Source: a candidate division WOR-3 bacterium
GTDB taxonomy: Bacteria; Hydrothermota; Tepidihabitantia; Tepidihabitantales; Tepidihabitantaceae
Length of the DNA: 48,707 nucleotides
Reading direction: 5' to 3'
Assembly (NCBI GenBank): GCA_039801365.1
Contig: JBDRUN010000007.1
Location: 1 to 48,707 of the forward strand
Part shown: positions 24,666 to 32,904 of the stretch, piece after piece
Position numbering within the stretch: the stretch's first letter is position 1
Layout of the letters: the number at the start of each line of letters is the position of its first letter
Position numbers and translations under genes: made by a program
Notes under the pieces: generated by a model
What the model was told of the DNA's origin: nothing
What the model saw: only the letters and a program-made list of their open reading frames with translations
The model's database searches: none

Positions 24666-24712
24666 ATGACTTACTTTGTTAGTCAGTATATAATGCAACA
24701 GTCCAGTGTCAA
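24663..24712 (-). promoter_or_regulatory. promoter and operator of the regulator/nucleotidyltransferase pair
   Basis: On the minus strand TTGACA (24712-24707), 16 nt, TATACT (24690-24685), about 20 nt before the ATG. Between them and over the start codon, TGACTAACAAA occurs twice, and TGACT...AGTCA forms an inverted repeat, which fits binding of the winged-helix protein. Confidence 0.65.
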
Positions 24713-25042
24713 TAGTGCTGCTGCCGGTCTGGTAACCACCAAGGAACGTTGATACCCGCCGATGCAGTACAATAGACCACATACTCCCACATCAGTCCTC
24801 GGCCTGGTAAGGCCGTAGTAAGTCTGGGCACACCGGAGCTCCAAGATTCCCGGATTCTCTTCGCCACCAAACCAAGCACATCATCCGAGGCTCCCTCGCC
24901 CCGGGTCCTGCCGCGATTGCCACTACAATACCAGATGACTGGGAAGCTGATGTCTCCGCTGGGAATCCCGGTGCAACGCACTGGACGCCAGCGACCGCTT
25001 TGCCCGCGAGTCGCTGTTCGTACCGCGGTCGTCTGAAGCAAG
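24713..25042. other. intergenic stretch, nothing recognised
   Basis: No supported gene. Some words resemble parts of cobalamin riboswitches (GGGAA with GGTGCAA near 24960-24975, GAGTC with TACCG near 25010-25025) but in the wrong order, so I do not call one. Confidence 0.35.
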
Positions 25043-25070
25043 TTGCCAACCTGGCCTGATGCGGTAAGAT
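25043..25070 (+). promoter_or_regulatory. promoter of the corrinoid operon, leaderless type
   Basis: TTGCCA (25043-25048), 16 nt, TAAGAT (25065-25070), 6 nt, then the GTG at 25077. No ribosome site is present, in line with a leaderless mRNA. Confidence 0.6.
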
Positions 25071-25076
25071 AGTTCG

Positions 25077-25730
25077 GTGAACAATCAATCCGAACTTTTG
25101 GCACAACTGGCCGAGGCAGTGGTACGACTCAAACCTGAGCTTGTGGCCGAGCTGACCAGAAAGGCACTAGATCAGAAGATACCGCCCGAACGTGCCTTGA
25201 CCGAAGGTCTTGCCGCCGGAATGAAGTTAGTCGGCGAGAAGTTCGCGTGCCGCGAGTATTTCGTGCCCCAGGTGCTGCTTGCCGCCAGAGCAATGTATGC
25301 GGGGTTTGATATTCTCAAGGAGCGGCTGACGCAAGCCGAATTGCAGACCGTAAGCCGTGGAAAAGTTGCCCTGGGTGTGGTGCAGGGAGATATTCACGAC
25401 ATCGGCAAGAACATAGTGAAGGTTCTGGTGCAGGCAGCCGGGTTCGAGGTGCTGGATTTGGGCCGGAATGCGCCCGACTCAGCCTTCATACGTGCAGCCG
25501 AGAATGGTTGCCGGATTATTGGCATCTCTTCGTTGATGACAACAACTATGCCGCGTATGGGCATCATCATTGAGGCTTTGGATAAGTCTGGACTACGCAA
25601 GGATACGAGAGTAATTATCGGCGGCGCACCGGTGACAGCCGGCTTTGCCCAGAGTATCGGCGCGGACGGTTACGCTCCTGATGCATACTCGGCTGTTGCC
25701 GAGTTCGAGCGGCTGATGGCAGGGCGATGA
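25077..25730 (+). CDS. corrinoid protein (MtbC/MtaC-like B12-binding methyl carrier)
   Basis: A 217-residue cytoplasmic protein that carries a cobamide-bound methyl group. The N-terminal helical cap (about 1-90) is followed by the B12 Rossmann domain with the cobalt-ligand motif GDIHDIGKNIV (D105-x-H107-x-x-G110), then GISSLMTTTMPRM and GGAPV. It is the cognate partner of a methyltransferase; the UroD-like methyltransferase at the end of this operon is the natural acceptor-side enzyme. The donor-side enzyme is not in the window. The stop overlaps the next gene by 4 nt. Confidence 0.9.
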   Translation: MNNQSELLAQLAEAVVRLKPELVAELTRKALDQKIPPERALTEGLAAGMKLVGEKFACREYFVPQVLLAARAMYAGFDILKERLTQAELQTVSRGKVALGVVQGDIHDIGKNIVKVLVQAAGFEVLDLGRNAPDSAFIRAAENGCRIIGISSLMTTTMPRMGIIIEALDKSGLRKDTRVIIGGAPVTAGFAQSIGADGYAPDAYSAVAEFERLMAGR

Positions 25731-26872
25731 GGGAACAACTTCTCAAGGAACGGCTGACTGAGCTGGCGGAGCTGCGCAAGGTTGGCCGCAAAGTCATCGG
25801 CTATTCCTCGCATTTCGTGCCGGTAGAGCTTATTCGCTCAGTCGGCGCCATACCGGTGCGGCTCCTGCGCGGTGGGTACGATGCCGAAACCGCCGGTCTG
25901 TCATTTCTTCGGCCGGATGCTTGTCCGCACTGTCTGGCCACGCTGGGGAATTTCTCCCTGAGTCAGGCCGGCTTCTATGGCCTGGTTGATGCCTTTGCTT
26001 CGGTGAACACCTGCGACCTCGCTCGACGACTGCCTGAATCTGTCCGGGTGCACTTTGACCTGCCCACGTTTGAACTATATCTGCCCCGCAACTCTGAACC
26101 TTTTCCACACCGGCTTAGTGAATTCTCCCGTCAGCTTGAGCAGATGGGCAGGGATATGGCTTCTTTCTGTGGCACGGACTTTGACCAGGCGGCCCTGGCC
26201 ACGGCGATCAGAGCCGAAGAGGCACTGCGAGCTGCGCTGCGGCGACTGGCAGGTTCCGGCCTTGCCGAATCTCAGGTGCTGGACCTTGTCACTCTCGCCA
26301 CAGTGCTGGAACCAGAACGCTTCACGCTTTACGCTTCACGCTTCACGCCAGACTCACCCTCACCCTTCCCTCCCCCTCAAGGGGGAGGGAATGAAAGGGA
26401 GAGGGTGACGCGGAGCACAGCACCGACGGCCAAGGCCGGCCGGCCGAGGTTGATGCTTCTGGGCAGCGAGCTGGCAGAAGAGGACCGCTGGATTGTCAAC
26501 GCCATCGAGGAACAGGCAGATATTGTCGCCGACCTTCTGTCCGAAGGTAGGGCCTGGTTTGCCGACAGCTTCCCGGATACGGGTAACCCACTCGCCGACC
26601 TCGCTTCTTTTTACTTCTTCCGCCAGCCGGCTGTATTTCGCCGACCCAACGACTATACCTACGAGCGTATCCGCGAGCTGATAAGACTCAACCACGTGCA
26701 AGGCGTCATTCTCAAAACTCTCCTCTATTGCGACCCCTGGAAGCTTGAAGAAGTAAGGCTGCGCAAGGAAACCGGTCTGCCGCTTTTGCACATTGAGAGC
26801 AACTACGCGCCCGAGAACCGCGGCCAGATTCGTACCCGGCTAGAGGCTTTTCTCGAATCGCTGGAAGCTTGA
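25727..26872 (+). CDS. 2-hydroxyacyl-CoA dehydratase family subunit (HgdB-like), with inserted repeat
   Basis: A 381-residue member of the HgdA/HgdB Fe-S family. Likely cluster cysteines are C66 and C69 (DACPHC), C96 (NTCD) and C335 (YCDPWKLEE), and the C-terminus RGQIRTRLEAFLESLE is diagnostic. Between about residues 197 and 237 the protein carries a stretch rich in Ser, Pro, Gly and Arg that comes from tandem ACGCTTC units followed by a 55-bp palindrome, a repeat inserted in frame. Operon neighbours are a corrinoid protein, a second family member and a UroD-like methyltransferase, so it may reduce the corrinoid or an acyl substrate; no CoA-linked gene is present. Confidence 0.82.
   Translation: MREQLLKERLTELAELRKVGRKVIGYSSHFVPVELIRSVGAIPVRLLRGGYDAETAGLSFLRPDACPHCLATLGNFSLSQAGFYGLVDAFASVNTCDLARRLPESVRVHFDLPTFELYLPRNSEPFPHRLSEFSRQLEQMGRDMASFCGTDFDQAALATAIRAEEALRAALRRLAGSGLAESQVLDLVTLATVLEPERFTLYASRFTPDSPSPFPPPQGGGNERERVTRSTAPTAKAGRPRLMLLGSELAEEDRWIVNAIEEQADIVADLLSEGRAWFADSFPDTGNPLADLASFYFFRQPAVFRRPNDYTYERIRELIRLNHVQGVILKTLLYCDPWKLEEVRLRKETGLPLLHIESNYAPENRGQIRTRLEAFLESLEA
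26317..26348. repeat. tandem ACGCTTC repeat inside the HgdB-like gene
   Basis: Four units of ACGCTTC or ACGCTTT run in frame directly before the palindromic element. Confidence 0.7.
26354..26408. repeat. 55-bp palindromic element inserted in frame in a gene
   Basis: The left arm (26354-26376) and right arm (26381-26408) are complementary over 14 plus 9 positions with a 5-nt bulge, around the loop TCAA. The arms are C/T rich and G/A rich, unlike the codons on either side. A related element lies at 7551-7600. Confidence 0.75.
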
Positions 26873-26875
26873 AAC

Positions 26876-28312
26876 TTGGTACCTGAGAATCTCTGGAAAG
26901 ACCCGCCAGCCCGCCGCATCAGCTTTACGGAGTGGGGCGAACTGTTTCTGCAGGTTCCAGATGAACTGCTGGTGGATTACTATCACTATTTTCGCAGGGA
27001 TCAGGAGAAGCGGGGTGGCCCGGCCCGCTGGTCTGCGTATCTGTTTCCGCCCCAGCAGTTTGCCGTTTATGGCTGCCGACATCTCAAACGTCTGAAGTAC
27101 GACAACTCGCTGGCCGCGCTGCGCCTGTGGGGTTTTGTACAGAACGAGACCGAACGTCTGTTCCGCGCGCGGCAGCTCGGCCGCAAGGTCGTCGCCTGTC
27201 TGGGCGACTTGGGCGCGGTACCAGTAATTGTCAATTCCTTTCCCGGCGTAACCGCTTTTTACCCGGACTGTCTGTGGTGGACGCCATTCGTCATGGAAAG
27301 CAAAGTGCTTTTCGAAGCCGCAGCCGAACTGGGCATCGGTGAAGCCACCTGTTATTCCCGGGCCGCGCTCGGCGCCTTTGCCAAACATGCCTACTTTCCT
27401 GACCCGGACCTGTGCATTGCCTCTTCGGGTGCTTCCTGCGACGACTATGCCGCGGTGGAGCAGCTTGCCGCTGCCTTTGCCCGCGACATTATCTGGGCTG
27501 AAGAGCCGGTCCGCCCTGCTTCCATCGCAGACAAACCAGACCCCAAGAGTGTCGCCTTTCTGGCGCAGGAATACCGCCGCATAGTCAAACAGCTGGAAGA
27601 GCTCACCGGTCACCACCTCAGTGAAGAAGAACTGCATCATGGTATACAGAAGGCTAACCGCATCCGCCGACTGACCGCGCACCTGCGTGAACTGGCCTAT
27701 GGCCAGGGCCTGCTGCCGGCACTGGAAATGATGATTGTGGAATTCGGCTGTCTGCACCACTATTCAGACATTGATGAATGGACCGAAATACTCGTCCACC
27801 TGGCAGAAACTGCCGAGCGCAGGAAGGAAAACGGCGAGTCAGTAACCGCCGCAGACGCCCTCCGTATCGTCTGGGTTACACCGCCGGCTGACCCTCTGTT
27901 TCTCTGCTATTTCGAGGACGCCGGCTGCCGGATTGTCGGCACTGAGTACGTCATCAACCAGGCCCTGGAAATCATCGCCGAAGACAACCCGCCCCTGGAG
28001 GCAATCGCCGAATCGTTCCTGGCTGCCTCGCTCATCGGCACGACCCGGCAGCGCTCCGAGTCAGTCATTGCGCAGGCACGCCGACACCAGGCAGACGGCG
28101 TTGTTATCTCCGGCATATTCGGCGGCTCCCATTGCGCCATGGAAACCAGACTCATCTCCCACTACGTACGCGAAGCACTCGGTCTTCCAGTGCTCGAGTT
28201 TGATGTGCCTGACCCGGCTCCGGAAATAAGCCAGCAACTGCGCACCCGCATTGAGGCATTCCTTGAGGTCCTGGCCGAACGAAGAAGTCAGATCTGTCTT
28301 GCCGGCAGATGA
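26876..28312 (+). CDS. second 2-hydroxyacyl-CoA dehydratase family subunit
   Basis: A 478-residue partner, larger than the preceding subunit, with a long N-terminal part. Cysteines likely to bind Fe-S are C132 (YPDCLWW), C159, C180 and C188, plus one in GGSHCAMET near residue 420. The end QQLRTRIEAFLEVLAE is the family signature. With the preceding gene it should form an alpha/beta pair as in classical dehydratases and benzoyl-CoA-type reductases. No activase is encoded in this operon; the one at 13053 could serve it. Start TTG at 26876, 3 nt after the previous stop; overlaps the next gene by 4 nt. Confidence 0.8.
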   Translation: MVPENLWKDPPARRISFTEWGELFLQVPDELLVDYYHYFRRDQEKRGGPARWSAYLFPPQQFAVYGCRHLKRLKYDNSLAALRLWGFVQNETERLFRARQLGRKVVACLGDLGAVPVIVNSFPGVTAFYPDCLWWTPFVMESKVLFEAAAELGIGEATCYSRAALGAFAKHAYFPDPDLCIASSGASCDDYAAVEQLAAAFARDIIWAEEPVRPASIADKPDPKSVAFLAQEYRRIVKQLEELTGHHLSEEELHHGIQKANRIRRLTAHLRELAYGQGLLPALEMMIVEFGCLHHYSDIDEWTEILVHLAETAERRKENGESVTAADALRIVWVTPPADPLFLCYFEDAGCRIVGTEYVINQALEIIAEDNPPLEAIAESFLAASLIGTTRQRSESVIAQARRHQADGVVISGIFGGSHCAMETRLISHYVREALGLPVLEFDVPDPAPEISQQLRTRIEAFLEVLAERRSQICLAGR

Positions 28313-29358
28313 AAGAGCTGCTTACCCCGCGCGAACGTTTCAATCTGCTGGTAATAGACGAACCGCAGGATAGAGTCCCGGTATTCCCCCTGGTCACTTC
28401 TCATGCGGCCCGGGTCGCCAGCATCAGCGTGAGCGAGTACGTGACCGATGGAAGAGTCATGGCCGAGGCTCAACTTCTGGCCCGGGAAAAGTACGGCCAC
28501 GACTTTATTTCCTTTTTCTCTGAAGTCGGCATTATCGCTGAAGCGCTGGGATCGGAGTTTGAGTTTCCCCAAGACGACCTGCCCATGCTGGTGCGGCCAC
28601 GCTGGCAGGAATTGCCCGACGAATCTGCCCTGACGGACTTCTCCAGCCTGTCTGAGAAAGGCAGACTCTGCGTCTACCTAGAAGCCATCGATGTTGCCTA
28701 CGAGGCTGTCGGCGATCGGGTGCCGATACTCGCTTATATTCCCGCTCCCTTCACCACCTGCCAGCACCTAGTGGAAACCGAAAATTTCCTCCTCGGCCTT
28801 ATGCTCGAACCGCGAAAGATTCATGATCTGCTTGCCTGGGCCACCCGGGCGGTAATAGACTTCTCCCGGGCCTGCATTGAAGCCGGTGCCCTGCCCCTGT
28901 TGGTTGACCCTCTGGCCTCAGGCAGCGTCGTCTCGGCCGAACATTTCCGCGAGTTCTGCCTGCCTTACGAAAAAAGGGTCATCGACTACTGGCACCGCTA
29001 CGACCTGGATGTCATTCTCCACATCTGCGGTGATACTTCAGGAATAGTGGAACTTTTGCCCGACACTGGTGCTGATCTCTTGAGCCTTGACCGGATTGAC
29101 CTGAAACAGGCGGTAGCGAAGGCCGGCTCCCGCTGTCGCCTCATCGGCAACTTCCACACCACTGACATCTGGCTGTCTTCACCAGAGACAATTGCGCAGG
29201 CCGCCAGCGAGATGGTTGCCACAGGCCGAGAATGTCCGATGGGCTATATTGCCTCTACTGGGTGCGAAATCCCCCTTGCTACTCCGGCGGAGAATATTAG
29301 AACTTTCATTCGGGCCTGCAGCGAAGCCGGCGCCAATCCGCAGTTCGGCCGCGTATAG
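28309..29358 (+). CDS. UroD-like methylcobamide methyltransferase (MtaA/CmuA type)
   Basis: A 349-residue TIM-barrel of the uroporphyrinogen-decarboxylase superfamily. The zinc site of methylcobamide methyltransferases is present as HIC (H238, C240) and a later Cys in TGCEIP (C319), while true UroD lacks this set, so methyl transfer from the corrinoid protein to a thiol or other acceptor is the best role. The acceptor (coenzyme M, tetrahydrofolate or another) cannot be told. It is the last gene of the four-gene operon and overlaps its neighbour by 4 nt. Confidence 0.87.
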   Translation: MKELLTPRERFNLLVIDEPQDRVPVFPLVTSHAARVASISVSEYVTDGRVMAEAQLLAREKYGHDFISFFSEVGIIAEALGSEFEFPQDDLPMLVRPRWQELPDESALTDFSSLSEKGRLCVYLEAIDVAYEAVGDRVPILAYIPAPFTTCQHLVETENFLLGLMLEPRKIHDLLAWATRAVIDFSRACIEAGALPLLVDPLASGSVVSAEHFREFCLPYEKRVIDYWHRYDLDVILHICGDTSGIVELLPDTGADLLSLDRIDLKQAVAKAGSRCRLIGNFHTTDIWLSSPETIAQAASEMVATGRECPMGYIASTGCEIPLATPAENIRTFIRACSEAGANPQFGRV

Positions 29359-29551
29359 CGTAGCATCTACAGCTAACAACTGGACACTGATAGCCTGGAG
29401 TGAACAACCCTGAGAAACCGCTGCTGAGCGATGACCGACAAGACACCCTCGAGGTGAAACCTACTAGTGGGCTCAGCTAAGAAACCGGGCTGCCGCTTGC
29501 GTTTGGTCTAGCAACAGTAGCTTGTATGTGTTCGATGACGCCGAAGGACGT

Positions 29552-29815
29552 TCACTGCCCTTCGGCCCGAAGCAACGTCCGGGTCAGCTCGGCCCGCTCC
29601 TGGCAGGCTCGTGCAAGGTCGTCTCGGATTGCGTTCTGCACCGTCCTGGCGGTCATTTCCGAGCGCCTCGTATAGAACAGGATAGCAGCGGTCAGTATGA
29701 GTGTCGCGCCGAGCAGGAAGAGGAGCAACCGGTCGAATCCGGGCAGGGTCTCAGACCGAGGTCGAATTCTGGGCCGGACCGGCCTGGTTGCGGTGAGTAT
29801 GCAGTTATTTGCCAC
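29552..29815 (-). CDS. small membrane protein of unknown function
   Basis: An 87-residue frame with one hydrophobic helix (LLLFLLGATLILTAAILFY) and a charged C-terminal helix that could form a coiled coil (RDDLARACQERAELTRTLLRAEGQ). The GTG at 29815 follows GAGGGG; an ATG 30 nt earlier is also open but has no ribosome site. No family recognised. It follows the inverted repeat behind the 29889-30929 gene. Confidence 0.5.
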   Translation of the reverse strand: MANNCILTATRPVRPRIRPRSETLPGFDRLLLFLLGATLILTAAILFYTRRSEMTARTVQNAIRDDLARACQERAELTRTLLRAEGQ

Positions 29816-29846
29816 GGTTGACCCCTCGATGCTTTCCATATCCATA

Positions 29847-29877
29847 CAGGGCCCCGGCGCCCTGCACCGGGGCCCTG
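29847..29877 (-). terminator. strong inverted repeat behind the 29889-30929 gene
   Basis: CAGGGCCCCGG (29847-29857) and CCGGGGCCCTG (29867-29877) form a perfect 11-bp stem with a 9-nt loop, 11 nt after the gene's stop codon. No T run follows in the minus direction, so it may stabilise the mRNA end rather than terminate. Confidence 0.6.
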
Positions 29878-29888
29878 CAAGGAGGAAG

Positions 29889-30929
29889 CTACCGGGATTT
29901 CACGAGCTTGACGACTTGGTGGAGGTCGTCAGTCTGGACCCGGCAGAGGTAGGTCCCGGCTCCCACCAGTCCGCCGGTTTCGTCGGTGCCGTCCCATGCC
30001 ACGCAGTATGTCCCAGGCTCAGCCCGGCAACACGTAAGAAGACGCTTTACCATTCTTCCGGTTGCCGAGTACACCTCGACTGACACCTGGCCGCCTCGGG
30101 CTAGGTTCAGGCTTATCTCGGTTCCGCTTACGCCGCATGGATTCTGGGCCAGCGTCAATGCGCTGCTCTCGTTCTCATTCCGCCAACCCTGGTTCGCGGT
30201 CAGCTCCGGGAGTTTGCCAAGCTCAAAAGTCCATGACGGTTCGAACCAGCGACTCCAGGCCACGCCGTCATAGACGCGGCAGCTCCACCGGTACATGCCA
30301 AGTTCAATCGGCGGCATCATCGGAATCTTCCAGAAACATTCGGTGGTGTAGGTCTCCCACCTCGGTTGTGGTTGCTGGATTCCCTCTTCGACCTTGAATA
30401 CCTGGAAGTGAAACAGGTCCATCCCGGCTGGTGCGGCAACTACAAGCGTAATGTTCGGCTCCGTCGTTTTCTTGCCAGGCTCCGGGCTGACCGGTATCGG
30501 CGGTGCGGGCGGCACTCTCGGCTCGGGCTGACCCGGAGCATCAACTGGCGGTTCGGACTTGACGATACTGAAGTACCACAGAGGCTCAAAGAATGCTGAC
30601 CATTCCTCACCGATTCGAGCCCGACAGGTCCAGAAATAGGTCTGGCCCGGCTCAAATCCGGTCTCGCCCGGGGTCCGGGTAAATCCCCAGGGCGCAAGCC
30701 ATTGGAACTGGTTGGTGTAGATCTCGGCGAATGGTTTTTCACCCTCGCCGATCGTACTGAATACCCGGAAGTTGAGCTCCTCAACTTCAATTGGGCAACC
30801 AACGACCAGTTCGACCGTCCGGTTCAATCCCTTGGTTCCAGGCTCAGGCGACACTGGGGTGGGTGGCTCCAAAGCCAACGCCACGAGCGGCAGAACCAGC
30901 ACCAGTGCCAGATAGTTCATCGTCTTCAT
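29889..30929 (-). CDS. secreted protein with two Fn3-like modules and C-terminal sorting domain
   Basis: A 346-residue exported protein. The signal peptide ends VLPLVALALE. Two modules of about 100 residues each begin PPTPVSPEPGTK and PPIPVSPEPGKK and contain YFWTCRAR and YRWSCRVYDG, an Fn3-like beta-sandwich with a conserved Trp-Cys. The C-terminus (NPCGVSGTEISLNL through GAGTYLCRVQTDD) is the FlgD/Por type domain. No catalytic motif is seen. GGAGG precedes the ATG by 9 nt. Confidence 0.72.
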   Translation of the reverse strand: MKTMNYLALVLVLPLVALALEPPTPVSPEPGTKGLNRTVELVVGCPIEVEELNFRVFSTIGEGEKPFAEIYTNQFQWLAPWGFTRTPGETGFEPGQTYFWTCRARIGEEWSAFFEPLWYFSIVKSEPPVDAPGQPEPRVPPAPPIPVSPEPGKKTTEPNITLVVAAPAGMDLFHFQVFKVEEGIQQPQPRWETYTTECFWKIPMMPPIELGMYRWSCRVYDGVAWSRWFEPSWTFELGKLPELTANQGWRNENESSALTLAQNPCGVSGTEISLNLARGGQVSVEVYSATGRMVKRLLTCCRAEPGTYCVAWDGTDETGGLVGAGTYLCRVQTDDLHQVVKLVKSR

Positions 30930-31791
30930 CTCTCATACCCTCCTGCAGTGAGGTGTTCAAGGGCACACCTCAGCCCTTTCGGGTGAACGACGATTGTCCC
31001 GCGTGTGAAGACTCGTGTTTGACATTCGTCATTTCCCCTTTCCCTGTCACCCTCAACACTTGGGTGATACTTATACTTCTGCACAGGCCGTGCCATCACC
31101 ACGGCACCAGGCTCAAATCAGCAAGTAACGGAAGAAACCAGGCCTTGCGGCAACCGGCCGCTTCAGACCGTGGTTCGCTTCATGTCCGAGGCCGGACGCG
31201 ACTACTTGGCTAGCCTGCTGAATCTACGGATGATGCGGCTGCGACGACCAGCACACGTCTTGTGCGGTGCGCCAAGAAAAATCACTCAAGACTCAGGAAA
31301 CGTCAGGCCACGTAAGAGCAAGGGGGTGGAACGACAGGAAGGTCGACACAGTCTGTCTGGAATGCAGTCGTTGTGCCATGGGATGGGGCACGTTCGAGCA
31401 TGGCCGAGGGGTTCACACGGCCAGTGTTGAGGGGTGACTGCAAGGGGTGAGAGATGTATAGTGCTGCGCCGGCCTTCCTGTCATCAGACCACCAGGCGAC
31501 AGTCAGTCCCAAGGAGGCTGTAGGCAGAGGCATTACTACCAGACAAGATTGCAAGCTGCGTGCCAGACGCTATTGGGCAAATGATGATATTTCAACGCCT
31601 TACAACACAGAACAATGCGCCAATTATGTGGCTAGGCGCGGCCTAGCTGCAGCCTGCGGCTGTAAGTTGCGCTTCTCAGACAGTTACGAACTGCGACAAG
31701 GCCGACCCGCACACCAGGATTGACGCACTACGCATGTATCAGCAGGCAGCGCAAAGCCCTGGTCAGGCACCGCGCAAGAACTTGGGACGTA
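30930..31791. other. 862-base stretch without a recognised gene
   Basis: Hairpins are visible: GAGGTGT/ACACCTC near 30950-30971, AAGGGC/GCCCTT overlapping it, and GCCGTG/CACGGC near 31087-31105. Short frames such as 31454-31723 (+) have no ribosome site and no protein-like character. No RNA gene was recognised. Confidence 0.4.
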
Positions 31792-32718
31792 TCAATCCTC
31801 TGGAATCGGCTGTCCTGGCTGGCGCACGATATATGGCACACCCCATGCGGCTGCTACATAGGGTTTGGATGTGTCGGCCCAGAGCGTGCCCCAGCCGATG
31901 GCGTCGTGGCCTGATGGCCGGACTTCACTCACCACCCCGGCTGACTCAAGTCCGATATACCAGAGCCGCTCGAACGTCGTCGTTGATGTCCTGTAATAGG
32001 CGCGACGCCGGTGGTGCGGCACAACAGGCCGGCCGTGGTGTAGAAACACCCAGGACGAATCACCGTTTGAGGAAACCGTTACCCTTACCCACACTGTGTC
32101 CTCCGGGACAAAGCTCGGCAGTTCCTCCTTGGCTAGGAGCGTATCAGCAGTGGTGAGCCGAAACGTGTCTGAGTCTGACCAGGACCAGGCGTGAACCTCG
32201 ATTCTGGCTACCTTCAGCTCATAGGGCGGGTCAACAGTCGCAAACCGGACCGGCGACAACCTGCGAATGCGCCAGCGGTCTCGGCTCTTGGTCAGATAAA
32301 CAGTACGCACCGCTTCGTCAATAAACGGCTTACGCCATATTAGAATCGGGTTAGTCGTCGTGTCGAACATGGTCCGGAAGTCACCGTTGATCGTCGTGGT
32401 AATCGTGGCGAGCGCAGTTGTGTCCGGGTCACCGGGATAGGCCGGGATTTGGACGCGCACAACTCTGGACATACCACCCGGCGGAATGTAGCGGCGGAAC
32501 CGGACGAATGGAATCATTTCATACTGGTCGCTCGACTCATCGCCACTGGTTGGGGTTGAGTCACTAGAACCATAACTGCGGGTACTGTTCTCGTCGGTGT
32601 AGACTGAAGAACCGAGCAGATTGCGGATAGCCGTCTCGTCGTCATTCCGGCTGCACCCGGCCGGAATGAGCAACAGCATAACGAACACGAAAACTAGCGC
32701 TGACCGAACGTACTTCAT
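31792..32718 (-). CDS. lipoprotein of unknown function
   Basis: A 308-residue predicted lipoprotein: signal SALVFVFVMLLLIPAGC with a clear lipobox, then a Ser/Thr/Asp-rich linker and two beta-rich halves (VRFRRYIPPGGMSRVVRVQIP and later DTVWVRVTVSSNGDSSWVFLHH). Family not recognised. The ATG at 32718 is chosen for GGAGG 8 nt upstream; the longer open frame is unsupported. The next gene on this strand, at 32905-33738, is also a lipoprotein. Confidence 0.7.
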   Translation of the reverse strand: MKYVRSALVFVFVMLLLIPAGCSRNDDETAIRNLLGSSVYTDENSTRSYGSSDSTPTSGDESSDQYEMIPFVRFRRYIPPGGMSRVVRVQIPAYPGDPDTTALATITTTINGDFRTMFDTTTNPILIWRKPFIDEAVRTVYLTKSRDRWRIRRLSPVRFATVDPPYELKVARIEVHAWSWSDSDTFRLTTADTLLAKEELPSFVPEDTVWVRVTVSSNGDSSWVFLHHGRPVVPHHRRRAYYRTSTTTFERLWYIGLESAGVVSEVRPSGHDAIGWGTLWADTSKPYVAAAWGVPYIVRQPGQPIPED

Positions 32719-32904
32719 TATAGCCTCCATTCTGTTGCTTGCCTGCAACATTCCTGCAACCGATGTGCCAAAAGACAACCCTCTGTTTCTCTGCCGGTTA
32801 GCAATGCCCTGCTGCGCCACAAGTTGTACCGCAGCGTGCAGTTCTGGTCTTTGACGTTCAAAAGTCTGGTGTCAGGAGTAGAACCCCTGATACCACGCAG
32901 TTAG

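Noticed and set aside
24916..25040. Cobalamin riboswitch-like words upstream of the corrinoid operon
   Set aside because: GCCACT, GGGAAG, GGGAA with GGTGCAA, and GAGTC with TACCG occur, but in the wrong order for the aptamer, and the operon promoter lies downstream of them with a leaderless start.
26840..27760. 306-codon antisense open frame opposite the second HgdB-like gene
   Set aside because: Shadow of a strongly conserved gene in GC-rich DNA; its protein has no family character.
31454..31723. 89-codon open frame between the secreted protein and the lipoprotein
   Set aside because: No supporting signals and an odd residue mix; probably chance.
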